DNA from: Cryptomeria japonica | Taxonomy: Eukaryota > Streptophyta > Pinopsida > Cupressales > Cupressaceae | Direction: 5' to 3' | Assembly (NCBI RefSeq): GCF_030272615.1 | Contig: NC_081410.1 | Span: 121,708,640 to 121,772,639, forward strand | DNA: 64,000 bases | Part shown: positions 1 through 12,311 of the stretch, in pieces | Layout: each line of letters opens with the position of its first letter | Numbering within the stretch: position 1 is the first letter of the stretch | Position numbers and translations under genes: made by a program | Notes under the pieces: generated by a model | Database searches by the model: none | The model's input: the letters and a program-made list of their open reading frames with translations, nothing else | What the model was told of the DNA's origin: nothing

Positions 1-1680
1 AATAGATGGGATATTGGAAGACTGGTGCATTGAGTGAATGGAAATTCTGGCAGCATCAACATTGGCACACACCTTGAGGAGTGGTTGAGTGATGGAGGAA
101 AAGTGTATTTTGGATTTTGAGGTTTTGATGGAGGAATGACATTGGATTTTGGAACATGAGGACCCAAAATGGATTTGAAAGGTTGCCAAGGTTTAGAGGC
201 AGGGATAGAAATCTTGGATGCCAACTCTGATTTTTTCTTAGGATATTGTGCTTTGAGGAGTCGCTTGGGAATCCACATGGTCTTTTATTTTTATTTCTTT
301 TACATTTCCTTGGAATGAATTGCTTATACCCGCGCCTTAAGAACCCATATGGTTTTTGAAATTTCTCTATTTTGTAGTTCCTTGGAACACATTAATTCTA
401 CAAGCACCTTAGGAACCCATGTGGCTTTTTAATTTTCTTTCTTTTTCTCAATGGGCCTTTGTGGCCTTTTGTATATCTCTTTTTTTTGTGGATCACATTT
501 TTATTTGTTTTTACATGTCGATTAGATGAGATATGTTGATTCTTAAATGCATGCAGATTTTTAGACTTATGGATTTTATGCTTAGAATCCAGATTGTTTC
601 CAAAGGGAATGTAATTCATGGATGGATAGGAATGATATGAAGGCCTTTTGGATAGGTTGATATAAGTAAATGGTGGTAAGGTTCTAAAAAATGGTTGCCT
701 TTGTCGACTCTGAATAAGGGTTGGATGGGTATAAGGACCTAAAATGGATGGAAGGAATGACGGGGTAGGCATATATTTGGACTTAGATGAAGGGGTGTGG
801 GATTTAATAGGGATACCAACTTCTTGAAAATGAGCTTTTTTGTTGGGACCATGACCATTAGGAATTGCTTTGATATGGAGGGATTCTAATGTACATTTTT
901 CATGAAGGCGTGATTGGTTGCCTTGATTAATCATTTGACTAATGGGATACTCGTTGCTTTTGGAAGAAGACTCGAGTTTATTTTGATATGGATACAAAAT
1001 GAAAGAAATGATAGCATAACAAAGTAGACCAAACCCAATGGAAGTGGAGGAACTCATTAACAACTTGCACAAAGATGTTGGGGTCATGAGGGGGACTAAG
1101 AGAAACGATGGGATCTTTAGGTGCATATGGAGGCATGATATGCTCATCTTAGGAAATGAAATATTGTGGAGGATATGGAGGATTATGATAGGGAAATGAA
1201 GGGATACTTTGAACTTGACATGGAAGAAGACCATTGGATTAAGTGGAAAGCGTGTTTGGATCTTCATTTTGAATGTAGGATGTAGGATTTTTTAAATCAT
1301 TAGAATAACTTGTACCAACATTGGGATTAGCTTGGATTTGAACAAGAGGTAGCCCTTGAGGTTCAACATGAAAAGTGTCATTATTAGGTTCATTGTTTGA
1401 GGGAGATGGTATGGATTATTGTTGAGAAGCTTTAGGAGATGAAGGCATCATGGAAGAGATAGAGGCCACATATGGAGCCTTGCTAGACATAGGTGTATGA
1501 ATTTGATCAACTTTGTAATTGACATCTAGTTTCTTCTTAGGTGAATCATTAAGATCTTCTTCAACAATAACATCATTGTTATCAACGAGGTCTTGAATCT
1601 TATGTTTTAATTCCATGCAATCTGAAGTTTTATGTTTGTTGTGTCTATGATACTCACAATAGTTACTCAAAAATTGACAT
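1..1680 (-). pseudogene. Ty3/gypsy gag C-terminus and gag-pol linker, decayed
   Basis: Read on the minus strand, 1,670-1,416 encodes a zinc-knuckle-like segment with the pattern C-E-Y-H-R-(7)-H/K-T-S-D-C followed by a K-x-x-I-Q-D-L-V-D helix. It closely resembles the segment C-D-F-H-R-N-K-G-H-Q-T-N-D-C at 29,776-29,900 in element G, so this is the nucleocapsid end of a related gypsy gag. Further left the frame is broken many times. A proline/serine-rich linker follows (about 1,400-500), then three copies of a T-x-W-[VI]-[PL]-K motif (470-240), a motif I know from gag-pol linkers of plant gypsy elements. No protease or RT is reached before the window edge. The long open frame at 398-1,267 is a partial reading of this decayed linker and not a separate gene. 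Confidence 0.65.
240..470 (-). repeat. Three degenerate ~80-bp repeats encoding W-V/I-P-K units
   Basis: The phrase 'ga[ac][ac]cca[ct][ag]tgg' followed by a T-rich stretch and 'ccttggaa' recurs three times at about 80-bp steps (near 270, 345 and 415). Each copy gives a T-x-W-[VI]-x-K peptide on the minus strand. This looks like an internal duplication of the gypsy linker, now mutated. Confidence 0.5.
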
Positions 1681-1782
1681 CCCCTTGTAGTATTTTTAGG
1701 TAATGTGAGAAGATTGTTATGTGATGTCCCCGTCTAAACATGATAAAATTTAATGATAAATAATAATACAACTAAAAATATA

Positions 1783-1784
<2 letters not shown>

Positions 1785-1817
<33 letters not shown>
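1785..1817. repeat. (AT)n microsatellite
   Basis: An uninterrupted run of about 16 AT dinucleotides inside AT-rich spacer. Confidence 0.95.
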
Positions 1818-1818
<1 letters not shown>

Positions 1819-2166
1819 CCAAATAAAAAGAATAGAATAAAATCTTAATAATAATAACAAACAAGATTTAATATATAAATTGTATTCATTGAATATTAAT
1901 ATTAATTTCATATTTATCAAATAATAATATAAATTTTACAATATTATATTATTGACAAAATAACAATATAAATATTATAATAATACATTATTGCAAAAAA
2001 AATATTGCAAATACTGTATTATTAAATTATCAATATTATAATGCATTATTGATAAAATAATATTATTAATATTATATAATTAAATTATATAGATAAGTTG
2101 CAAAATTCTCATGCGCCGTCAAACTGAAGATAAGGGGCCTTGTAACCTGTTTGGTTAAGGACGCGT

Positions 2167-2313
2167 CTATTCTGGCTCCAAAATGGTAGTACGGATTGAC
2201 TAACACGCGTGTTAGTCACGCATTTTACACCGTCGATTTTGCAATAAACAGCTGTGATTGACTAACACGTCGCTATCACGCTGTACAAAAGGTCTGTTTT
2301 GAAGCCAGAATAG
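2167..2313. repeat. Hairpin / MITE-like inverted repeat with inner perfect palindrome
   Basis: The arm CTATTCTGGCTCCAAAA (2,167-2,183) is matched in reverse complement at 2,297-2,313 with one mismatch. Inside lies a perfect 22-bp palindrome at 2,197-2,218 (TGACTAACACG followed by its exact reverse complement), and the half-site GATTGACTAACACG recurs near 2,257. The GC content is far above the surroundings. It could be a small MITE or a regulatory part of a decayed LTR; I cannot tell which. Confidence 0.55.
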
Positions 2314-2500
2314 CTTCGACCTTTGATTAAAAGGTTCTTTTCTTAATAGAAACTCAATAATTAGATTCTGTATTTTTTCTGAGACAGCATCTGGGACCCA
2401 CCAGATTGCTTCAGACTTGTAAGAAATTATTCACCAATGAAATATTTAATGAAAAAACTTAAAACTAATTTCATTTTTCCTTAGGTGATACGATTATAAG

Positions 2501-5500
2501 ACCAAATCTTCAGCAAGACAACCCACAGAGGATGTCAGAGAAGTGTCAGATTTGGTTCCCTTAAATTGCAAGGGACAGTACAATGTGTTACATCAGCCAT
2601 CATATAGAAGAAAGAGTATCAATGCTAAAACTAATTTGTGAGTCGATATTATTATGGCACCATCTATAATACTATCATATAATCTGTGGAAAGACATTGA
2701 TTCTTACTAAGTAAGAGTAACATTAGAGATGTATAATTACAAGAAAGTGTGAAAGAGAAACAACATCATGAGAACATTCTATTATTTGAATTTGTGCATT
2801 GTTTATGATAGAAAGAGTTTTAATGATTTAAGAAAATGAAATGATTTAATGAATTTGAGTAAAAGAAGGTATTAATGAATAAATAGATAATGAAATTCAT
2901 TTAATGAATAGAGGAATTATGATTATCATATGAGAATAAATTATATGAATTTTTTTATGTGTTTACACATGGTGTTGGAATAAAAATAATATAATTTGTC
3001 ATATGCATTTGTCATTTTTTAATGAACATAAAGTATTCCACATAGTCACTTTGATTATAGATGATCTAATGATCATTATTAAGGAGATCATGAGAGATCT
3101 TCATGAACAAAAATATGAATAATTTATTACATTTCTTTGAAGGACAAATTAATCATGCTACTAAACATATAGTAATTGTCCATAAAAAAAAGAAGCAACG
3201 TGTGAGCTACCTATTAAAGCTTGCTCCCCAAACAATACATAAGGGTGATAGCCATCCCTTATAAGTAGATGCTTTACGCCCAATAAATTTAGATATGATT
3301 AAAAATTATATGTAGAATATTTACTATAGTTATATCAAAAAAAAAAATGTTATAAAAGGTCTATAGAGCTACAAGGATCTCAATAAAGTAGGCAAGATCT
3401 TATAATTATCTTCAATATAAATAGTTCCAATAACACATACTATAGCTCATGATTCATTTTTATCTTTTTACCACTTGTTACAAATGCGGGTATTCAAAAC
3501 AAGTGTTATCAAAAGCTTTTATCAATTTTTTTATCTACAAGATAATTATCTAAAGTTTGAGCTTTATATATCGTAATATCTAATCTTTATGACAATGTAA
3601 ATTATTTGATATCTTTTATTTTTAGAGATGATGAATCATTTAGCTTTAAGTAACAAAGATGTTAGATTTATAATAAATGAATTTAGTCCTTCAAATTGCA
3701 TAACTGCAGTGATAGTAAATTTTTCCGTCATTATCACTTTGAAGCATGCACTATGATTTTCAATGATTTTCTTACCATAGGCTTATGATTTTCTTACCAT
3801 ATGATGTTAGATAAGTTAACCAAATAGATAAGAGAAGTAAAAAAGCATTCCAAATTATACTTATTGCTACTAGTTTTGAATAACTTGGTAACTCAATCAT
3901 AACAATGAAGTATTTTTCTTCAAGTGGTTATGTGCATAATATTAAGTCAAGTCAATCCAATTAAGCTACTTGACATATAAAATTAACTTTTAAATAAGGA
4001 TATTTCTTTTAATTAAAAAAAAAATGGTTAATCAAATGTTTGACAATACTCCAAGAAAATCATGATGAATTAGATTAAAGGGATCTCAATTTTGTTTGCC
4101 TTGTAAAATGCAAGATTTAATTAGCCTTCTATAAAATTAGCCAAAGAATTCTATCTTTAATAAACAATGAGAACCATAATTATGTACCCAATTGAACGCT
4201 ACATGTTTTAAGACTTTTTATAGGCATGCATAAAGATTATAAACCTGATTTTTGGAAACTCGGTATTTTCATTGAAATCTTTAGTAGGAGGGTCTGTACC
4301 TTATTACATCTCAAGGTAAGAGCCAAGATGTCAATGAAAATATCACTAAAACTTAGATTTGTTTTTTAATGAAAATATGTGCAGTTGGTACAACAGTTGT
4401 TTCTTTTAGAGGTATCTACTTGAGAGATTGAAAGATCTTGCATGACTAAAGGTGTTTCATAGTGTATTTTTTCACCTCATAGAATTTTGGCAAGTTTCTT
4501 TCATTCTAGTTTGACGTGTCATTCAACCCATCATCCATAGCCTTGGCATTTGCATGACATGTGACTTGTTCATAACAATTTGCACTTTATTTGAGAACTT
4601 GATGAATATTGAATATATAGAGGTATTAAATGAGTTCATATTGAGTTGGTTTCATTTTGATGGTTCTTACATAGAAGTTAGAGTAAGTTCAAGAGGGATT
4701 TTTAAAGAACAATTCACTTCAACCTTCAAATTATCAAATCATTGGAAGAAAACTAAGAACAATAGAATTCATCTTACAAGTAATCTTTCTAACCTCATGG
4801 TACTTTGGAACATTTATTTCTTAAACATATTCATACGAAGCTTACTTAATGTGCTTACTTGTGTAATTATGTTATTGCACTAACATTCATCTTAAAATAT
4901 TAAATTGGAAAAAGAAGCTAATATAATCTTCTAAGCATAAAAAATGCATATGCTCAATGGGAATTTAGGATCGATCAACCTGGTCTTACTCAAATAGTAG
5001 GCACTAACAAGCCAATCAATCAAACACTCAAAAAAGAACTTGATTTAGGTTTCATCTGAAGTTTGTTGTTGCAGTGATTATAAGAAGAGATTGTCATTGC
5101 TGCCCATTATCATTGGCTTGATAGAGCCATTTCTTTTGTTTGCATGAACCATCACCTAAACCAATCAATCTCTTCTTTCCACCAGATATAGGTTATGTCG
5201 CTACAGTCATCAGAGGAAGTAAAACTACATTCATGACAACATCTACTATCTATTTCAAAGGAGAACTAAGTAATGCCATCTACTATCTATGGCAGTAGCA
5301 TCACCCTCACAGGTTAGAGATCTCACAACTCAAACCCCATGTTGGACTCACCATGTCTTTGGTGATGCAAGTAGGTCGAATGGCTTAAATCACACACATT
5401 AAACTTATATTTTTAAGTTTAAAAGCGTTAAATATTTAAAATTGACTGGCATTCTTTAAATTTAATATATTGCTTAATGTGTGATTTAAGACCGATCTAG

Positions 5501-8233
5501 ATAGACTATATAAGAATCTGCTAAAATGAGTCGTGACCATTGTGTAGAGATCGTGACTTATATTCTTCTTATGATTCGGAATAAGAAATCAAAACTGATA
5601 TCAAATGCACCTACAAATCACAGTGACCAACCGAAGCTTCAATGATTTTTATAAATAGACAACCTTCAATACTACATTTTTGTTGAGGTACTGAAGTGAA
5701 CAGTTCACTATTAAGCGCTTGCACCAAAAGGAGGTGCAATGGTTATGCCAATAGTAATATATATTTTGAATAATATGTTGAGGATACTAATCTCAAAAAA
5801 TTAAATGTGTCATTATTTGTACTGATTATTTTCATTGTAAATTGATTGTTTTAATGAACGAGAATTAATAGAATGAATGGACGGTGATAGGTGTCCCAGA
5901 CTCCCGGGAACACTTTTTAGTATGTGTACATCATAGGACAATCTATGTGTAATGGTGAGGGCAAAAAATAAAACTAAATTAATGGTAAGAGTCATAATGA
6001 TATGAGTAATAGTAAGGTCCATAACAATTAACATTTGACATAATATGTTACTTTAAAAAAGCTTATAATCTTCATTTTAATCAGCTACATTATTTTGCAT
6101 TATGCACAAATGAATAATTAAATTATGATATTATTATTAAAAGAAATAATTTTAATAAATATTTAAAACATAAGCAAATAAAAAATGCAAATTTGATTAC
6201 CTTATATACTGGATAGTATATTATAGTTGTCCTTATTTTCTTCCCTAAAATTTAAAACTGTTTAAGAAGTATTTTATTCTATTTGTACTATTTACTTTAA
6301 AATTTAAAACTTATTTTATTATATTAGAAAAATATGTTTTTATTATACCTAGAAGTTACTTCCAGTTTCTTACATTCATTTTATTTTACTCTAAAATTTA
6401 AAACTATTTAACAATTTATTTTTCTAATTATTTCATTTATTTTAAAATTTATGTAATTTATTGAATGATTGTTTACTTATTTATTTTTATCATAACAATT
6501 CTAAACTAATCCAAATCACTTATTTGTTTATTTATGCAATTTATGGAAATTATTTATAATGTAAATGAGGAGATTTTAATATATAGAAATCTAAATGCTA
6601 ATTAATGCAAGTTAATTTAGAAATCTAATTTGTACAAAATGTAACTACAATATAAAATGGTTTTAGAATCTATAAAAATAATTTATCTAAAAATTCTATT
6701 ACACTAAGTACAAGCGTTGTTGACTTCTGAATTGTCTTCTTTATTATTAATGTCAATCTTTAAAATATTTCCATATCAAATTTGGTAACCCTAAACCAAA
6801 ATTTAACTCTAAATGATATTATACAAAAAATTTATTATCTCTAAATGATACTATACACAAATTTCATTATCTCTAACTTTAAAATTCATAATAATTGTAA
6901 ATTGAACTATAACCTTAATTTTATATAACATTATTCCTTAAAAATAAATGGCAAGTAGTAATTTGCATATTATTTAATACCAATGAAACTACATCTTAAT
7001 ATTAGCCTAAGTACTATATAGAGACAATACAAAGCAAATAGGACTTTCTAAGAATTTAGCCAAATAAAACTACTAATTTACACTTACTTATATTAGAAAT
7101 TTTAATAATATTATTTTATAATTTCTGGACATTGAAGTATGATAATCATATACTTTATTTCTATACTTTATTTCTATGATAACAAGATATGAAATTTCTA
7201 TGACAACAAGATATGAAATGACAATTTTATTGTGAAAGCTTGGATATTATAAATTCTCAAAATAAATTGTTTTCATTCAACATAGAAATGATATTTGAAA
7301 ATTATTTAGCATGCTAAATCTAAATGGTTATTTAGTTGACCAACTGTTTAGATTGCACCAACTTAATATTGTGCAAAGTAATAGATATTTATTATCTTTG
7401 CCACAAAATGGAAAGCCAATTATACTTTGTTTGGCAGGTGTTTTAAAAACTATTTAATTCTTTCTAAATATTTGATAAATGAAATGTTTAAAAATTTCAT
7501 TTAGTGATAGGATAAAGGATAGTAGCAGGAGACTTCATGTTGAGAATGTTGCTATATTTATTTGGAATCATATCAGTCAATAGGAGGGACTTGAATTATT
7601 TAGAATATCATTTGCCAGTATTTTTTATTGCATATGATTATTTTAGTATAAGTTGAAGGCTAGGGTATAATTGCCACTAAGCATGAAATATGACACTCAA
7701 TAGTCTTATATATGAAAATCCATTCCATCCTAATCTCTTATGGAATTTCAATTATCATACCAAATAGAAAAAAATATTGAATGATATGTTTCATGCTAAA
7801 AACTGTTGTGAATGTAACTTTTAGAAGGCACTACTTGATTTTCTACATATGTTTTGCTAGTTACAGTTTGGCCCTTTTGGCTATATTTTATTCTTAGTCA
7901 CATGATCACAAAGGGATATGTTAATGTCTATAACTAGTCATTCACTTTCTTCATGTCCTTTTCTATTTGTGAATATGAAAATGCTTAGAGTTTAGAATGA
8001 CTCATATTTTCATAGTTCAAGCTATCTTTGTTGCATAATTTTTCTGAATTCATATCTTTGTCTTGTAGTGAGTGATATAACTATATGGGGAACTATAAAT
8101 ATTCCATCTATGTATGATCTATTTGCAAAACAAAATTCAATTTCATTTGCAACAACTAGTTATTCAAAATGAGTTTATTTTCTAAATTTTTTTTATCTGC
8201 ATTTCTAAGGCTTAACTAAACTATGTCACAAGA
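2501..8233. other. AT-rich decayed sequence, no gene recognised
   Basis: About 5.7 kb without a supported gene. Open frames at 4,554-4,883 (109 codons) and 5,813-6,034 have no recognisable motif and are expected by chance at this length in AT-rich DNA. A short local duplication occurs at 7,150-7,220. A small hairpin at 5,384-5,490 is listed separately. Confidence 0.6.
5384..5490. repeat. Small hairpin (MITE-like)
   Basis: CTTAAATCACACACATTAA at 5,384-5,402 pairs with TTAATGTGTGATTTAAG at 5,474-5,490 (one 2-nt bulge), with an AT-rich 71-bp loop. Size and structure fit a short MITE or foldback remnant. Confidence 0.5.
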
Positions 8234-8895
8234 TTGCCAAAAAGAAAAAGAGAGAGCAAAAGTCTAGTTCTGGAGGAAGAGCATAAGCTTCAATTCAACA
8301 AATATCTTCACCAGTCCCTAGTATGTAGGGATAATAAATATATGCATTTGGTCAATACAATTTATTTGTATGGTGTAGCCAATATCGATACTTTGACCTA
8401 CTGTCATTCAGAAACTGACAAACCGTGAAATTTCCCAGCCTGTGAAAAAGTCCGGTGTGAGACAATTCCGGTGGCGGGGTAACTCGACAGGGGATAGCCT
8501 ATGGGCTAAATATGCTATGAAAGTCAGCCATGGAATTGTTTTTGACCAAAATCATTTATCCACACATTTATCTTAGCCTTGCGTGGAAACGTCTATATCG
8601 TCATCAGATTGCATATTTTAGCATATTAATTAATTGAAAAACAACAATTTTTTAAATTTTAGTTAATTAATAAATATGGTCAAATGTGCAGTCTGATCGC
8701 TACATAGACAAGAGTGTGGAATATGAGTGCCAAGTTTGTTCATTCCTCTAAGATCATGATTATTTCTTTGAGGTTTTAACTTTGATAGAAATGAAAACAT
8801 TTTCAAAAAAATCAGATAACGATCCTTTAAAAAGGTTGTGGCATTTTTCCTATGCAACATGACTTTTTTACAAGACAATGATCACACATATGAAT
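8234..8895. other. Spacer left of element G', no gene recognised
   Basis: A 64-codon frame at 8,234-8,428 starts with a basic M-P-K-R-K-R-E and has no recognisable domain; I do not count it as a gene. At 8,430-8,530 the base composition turns noticeably more GC-rich, without a match I recognise. A hairpin follows at 8,591-8,709. Confidence 0.45.
8591..8709. repeat. Imperfect ~50-bp-arm hairpin
   Basis: The segment 8,591-8,638 (GTCTATATCG...TTAATTAATT) and the reverse complement of 8,661-8,709 align with several mismatches; the core ATCAGAYTGCA is shared. The loop is only about 22 bp. It may be a foldback MITE. Confidence 0.4.
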
Positions 8896-10384
8896 TGTAC
8901 ACGGGAAAATGTGGTGACCAAAATGAATAAATCGAGATCAGCAAACCCACATACCAATGAGACTCTTGGTCCAAGTATATAAACAAATTGAACTAGTTTA
9001 ACTTCCCAAGGGGTGTCCCATTGTTCTCTATCTCATAGGATCCCTAAAGTCAATGTTTTGCTTTTAGATCATTGAGCAAATGACTTAGGAATGACAACTC
9101 CAAGAATGAGTGATATTTGATCTACATGCATGAATGCATTCTATGATCTATATAATGTGTTAAAACTTATGATGATTAAGTTAAGATGAAGATAATGATA
9201 TGATAAAAGATTAGCAAATTATCCTAACATGATATACTAGCCTAGCATGAATATTCTATGATATAGAAAATGCTTTTAAATGTTATGATGATGTTTTAAC
9301 AAAGAGAAGCTAAAATTCTTAGTAAATTAGGCTATAATTTGTAGATGCATAAAAACTTGGAGCTATGGATAATGAAGAATGAGAGCTCTATTTATAGGGA
9401 AAATAGGGCAATGGATGGTTAAGATTGAATAATCTTAACAAGGGCTAGGATTGAAAGTCAATCAATCCATGTTTACAATTTTCACCAATGAAATGGTGAC
9501 AATTGTCAACAAGAGGTTGCCTGAGAGGAGATGTAAGAAGCATTAAATTTCTGAGAAGACATGAAGGTTACCTTAGGAGTAAGGGTTAAGGTTAGGTTAG
9601 GGTTATCCATTGGATAAAGTATTTACCCAAGGGGTAAACTCTTGTGCAAGGGTTAAATGGATAACTATGGTCAAAGCCATAAGTGTTTGATGAGACCCTT
9701 GAGTCAAAAGGATGGTTAAGTTAGAGGAAAGTCTCTAACCAAAGGTCAAAGGTGAGTTAACCATAAATGGTTATGTAAGAGCCTTTAATGGTTTAGAAGA
9801 CTTTAGAAGTTAACCATTTGAAGACACAAAGCTTTTAATGGTTATTGAAGACTTTGGAGGTTTTGAGAAGTGAATTCCCTTTACTTAGGAATGTGACAAT
9901 AATTAGAAGATGAATTAGGCTAAATTGGAAGTGATTAGAAGAATCTAGAAGGGGTTTAGGAGGCAAGTGGGAAATGTAGGAAAATGCAAGTGGATGAGGG
10001 AAAAGGATTTTAATTAAAATAAAATTACTTTAATTCAACTAAAATAGATGCAACTTGCATAAATACAAGTGGGGGCTTTAATAAATAAATTAGATTTATT
10101 TATTTGTAAGGATCAATTTAATTAAATGTAAATTTAATTAAAAAAGGGAGAAAGGGAAATTAATTAAAAGAGGGAGAAAGGGAAATTAATTAAATAAAGC
10201 GATTTATTTAATTGAAGGCTAGAAAAAGTTTAGGTGAATCTAATTAAATAAATTGATTAATTCATTTAATCAAATAGATGAAAATGAAGAAGTTAATTAA
10301 ATAAGATTTAATTAATAGGGGTATAGGGTTAAAATAAATATTAAATATTTATTTTAGGAAGGTGGCCAGATTTATACATCTACA
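8896..10384 (-). repeat. 3' LTR of G'
   Basis: Reads TGTACACGGG at the left end and ATACATCTACA at the right end, i.e. an LTR in minus orientation. It matches the reverse complement of the G LTRs (23,705-25,176 and 53,453-54,923) in many blocks: the end segment with TGTGGT, the CTATAAATAGAGCTC core promoter, the block around 9,460-9,510 and the terminal TGTAGATGTATAAA. It is clearly more diverged than the two G LTRs are from each other, so it is older or another subfamily. A polypurine tract lies directly next to it. Confidence 0.88.
9389..9396 (-). promoter_or_regulatory. TATA box of G' LTR
   Basis: TATAAATA on the minus strand, followed by GAGCTCTCATTC. The same core and context occur in both G LTRs at 24,666 and 54,413, so it is the likely Pol II promoter of this family. 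Confidence 0.7.
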
Positions 10385-10399
10385 TTTTTCCCCTCTTTG
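10385..10399 (-). other. Polypurine tract of G'
   Basis: Plus strand TTTTTCCCCTCTTTG, that is CAAAGAGGGGAAAAA on the minus strand, directly before the 3' LTR. It matches the tract AAGAGGGGCAAAA before the 3' LTR of G. Confidence 0.85.
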
Positions 10400-10974
10400 A
10401 AGTGACGCGTGTGCGCATGTTGATTCAAAGAAAAATCGTTGGATATGTTGCCAAAATTTTTCGATATGATGTTGTGTGCCAAAATGTTGATATGATGCCC
10501 CAGATGCAGATTCGATGAACGATATTGATGATGCCCCCTCGGGAGATGAATCAAGGATCTAGTGAAAAGTTATCAAGTTTATGATCGTTTTTGAATTAAT
10601 TTGCGATGTGAGAATATTGACTGCGTGGATGCACATTATTGATTCATCTCTTGAAAAAATGATGTTGATAAGGTTAATAATGAAAAAGTGGGAGAAAAAT
10701 ACATGCCCCACTTATTAACCCTTTAATTTACCCTATTAAAAGGTAAAAAGTGATTTTGAAAAATCATTTGCACACTTGTCCCCTTGTGATTGTGAAATTT
10801 GGAGCTCTGACCACGATGTCGATTCCATACTCTTCGCATTGATTTGAGTGCGTCAGGCGATACCGGAGACCTGCCGCATATGGCCCACCAGTAAGTGGCC
10901 AAAATCCCTCTTTGTTTTTGATTAATTTCATTGATTTTTGTCACATTTTTTTTTTTGGGGTCGTAATTTGCCGG

Positions 10975-11350
10975 TTTAGCACGTATGGTAGGTTGTCTAG
11001 TGCATATGATAGGAGTTTTAGCGCGTAGAAAACCCTATGTAGGTTTAGCGTCTAAGTGTCAAATAATAGCGCTATTGGGGGGTAGGTTAGCGCGTAGGGT
11101 AATTTTAGCGCATAGGGTTTGTATAGCAGTGCAAAGGGTATGCCAGTTAGCGTGTAGGATAGCTTTAGTGAGTTAGGCAAATAGGGTAGCGAAAATGGTA
11201 TGACAGTTAGCGCGTAGAATAGATTTAGTGCATTGGGCAAACAAGGTAGCACAAAAGGTATGACAATTAGCGCGTGATAACAAGATGGTGCATAAGGTGT
11301 GTTTTATAGCGCATACGTGGTAGCTTAGCACTTTGGAGCCCTGATTTAGC
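10975..11350 (+). repeat. Degenerate TAGCGC(A/G)TAGGGT motif array
   Basis: About 15 spaced copies of TTAGCGCGTAGGGT-like words (for example near 10,976, 11,046, 11,086, 11,105, 11,207, 11,266, 11,306), 15-40 bp apart. It corresponds to the array at 52,425-52,870 in G, in the same position of the antisense intron. Long frames here are by-products of the repeat. Confidence 0.75.
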
Positions 11351-11399
11351 TCGTAGGGTAAAAAGTTGGAAAAAAAGCATTGTGAAAAATGGGTCATGA

Positions 11400-11950
11400 G
11401 TCAAATGGATTGCATAGGTTGCATAGATGTCGATATGGGTTCGTCAATTTTCTGATATGGTTCGTGATCCGATGTGAGTCCAGTTTTGTGATGATGTTTG
11501 ATTCTGATATGCTGTTGGATTACGATATGAGTTTGTGGTCAATATGGATCTTGTTTTGATATGAGTCACTTTTTGATACGAGTCAAGCTGTCAATATGAA
11601 TCTGATTTCGTTATAGGTCATTGAGTTGATTTGAGTCGATATAGGTCTTTGAGTCGATATGAGTCTTGATTGCGATATGGGTCTTGATTTCAATATGGGT
11701 CTTGATTTCGTTATGGATTTTGATTTCGATATGGGTCTTGATTTCGTTATGGATTTTGATTTCAAAATGGATTTGATTTCGATATGGGTCTGATTTTGAT
11801 ATAGGTCCGATTTTGATATGGATTAGATTTCGATATGAGTCTGATTTCGATATGGGTCTGATTTCGTTATGGATTTGATTTGATATGGGTCTGATTGATT
11901 GAATGAGTCCTGATATGATGCACTGATTGATACAAATATGTGGGTAAGTG
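11400..11950 (+). repeat. GATATGGGTCTTGATTTCG minisatellite
   Basis: Degenerate units of about 18-22 bp with core TTCGATATGGGTCTGA are repeated more than 20 times, often alternating with TTCGTTATGGATTTGA. The reading frames crossing it (K-S-x-I-T-K-S-x-P-I) are translated repeats and not genes. Confidence 0.85.
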
Positions 11951-12114
11951 CACAAAGTTGTGTCCACTTGGTGTGTAAGTTTTACACTTACAAAAAAATG
12001 GCAAATTGCATGGATCACATGAGAAACAAAATGGGATCTCGTTTCACGTCAGAATCCCGAGCCAAAATTTGAAACGGGATCTCGTTTAGCGTCGATCCTG
12101 AGCCTAGATCTAAG

Positions 12115-12132
12115 AAACGGGATCCCGTTTCA
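12115..12132. repeat. 18-bp perfect palindrome in left arm
   Basis: GAAACGGGATCCCGTTTC is a perfect palindrome. Variants with one or two changes occur at about 12,030-12,050, 12,080, 12,137 and in the right arm near 16,450. Confidence 0.85.
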
Positions 12133-12311
12133 AAAACAAAACGGGATTCTATTTCCCTTTTTTTTTAATTTTAATTTTTTTTTAATTATTTTATTTAATT
12201 TTTTTAAAACAAGCTATATATACATGAAATATAACATTTATGTATAAGTCACATTTCTCTTTGTCTTTTTTTTCCTTTCTTATACTTTAAGTTATATTTC
12301 ATGTATATATT

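Larger units (their letters stand above)
1681..2500. other. AT-rich spacer, possible inserted LTR or MITE
   Basis: No gene is visible. The sequence changes from gypsy remnant to very AT-rich DNA at about 1,721, where TGATGTCCCC could be the end of an inserted LTR, but I could not find a partner end. The only higher-GC part is 2,110-2,320, which holds a hairpin listed separately. Confidence 0.3.

Noticed and set aside
398-1267. 289-codon minus-strand frame
   Set aside because: It overlaps the gypsy linker remnant in a shifted frame, has no domain and shows the composition of translated AT-rich repeat.
4554-4883. 109-codon plus-strand frame as a gene
   Set aside because: No motif, no similar copy in the window, AT-rich sequence where such lengths arise by chance.
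8430-8530. GC-rich block as a structural RNA or organelle insert
   Set aside because: I could not match it to any RNA family, group II intron domain or organelle gene by eye.
11052-12018. Several frames with repeated peptides as a repeat protein
   Set aside because: They are translations of the TAGCGC array and of the GATATGGGTCT minisatellite and lie within an inferred intron.
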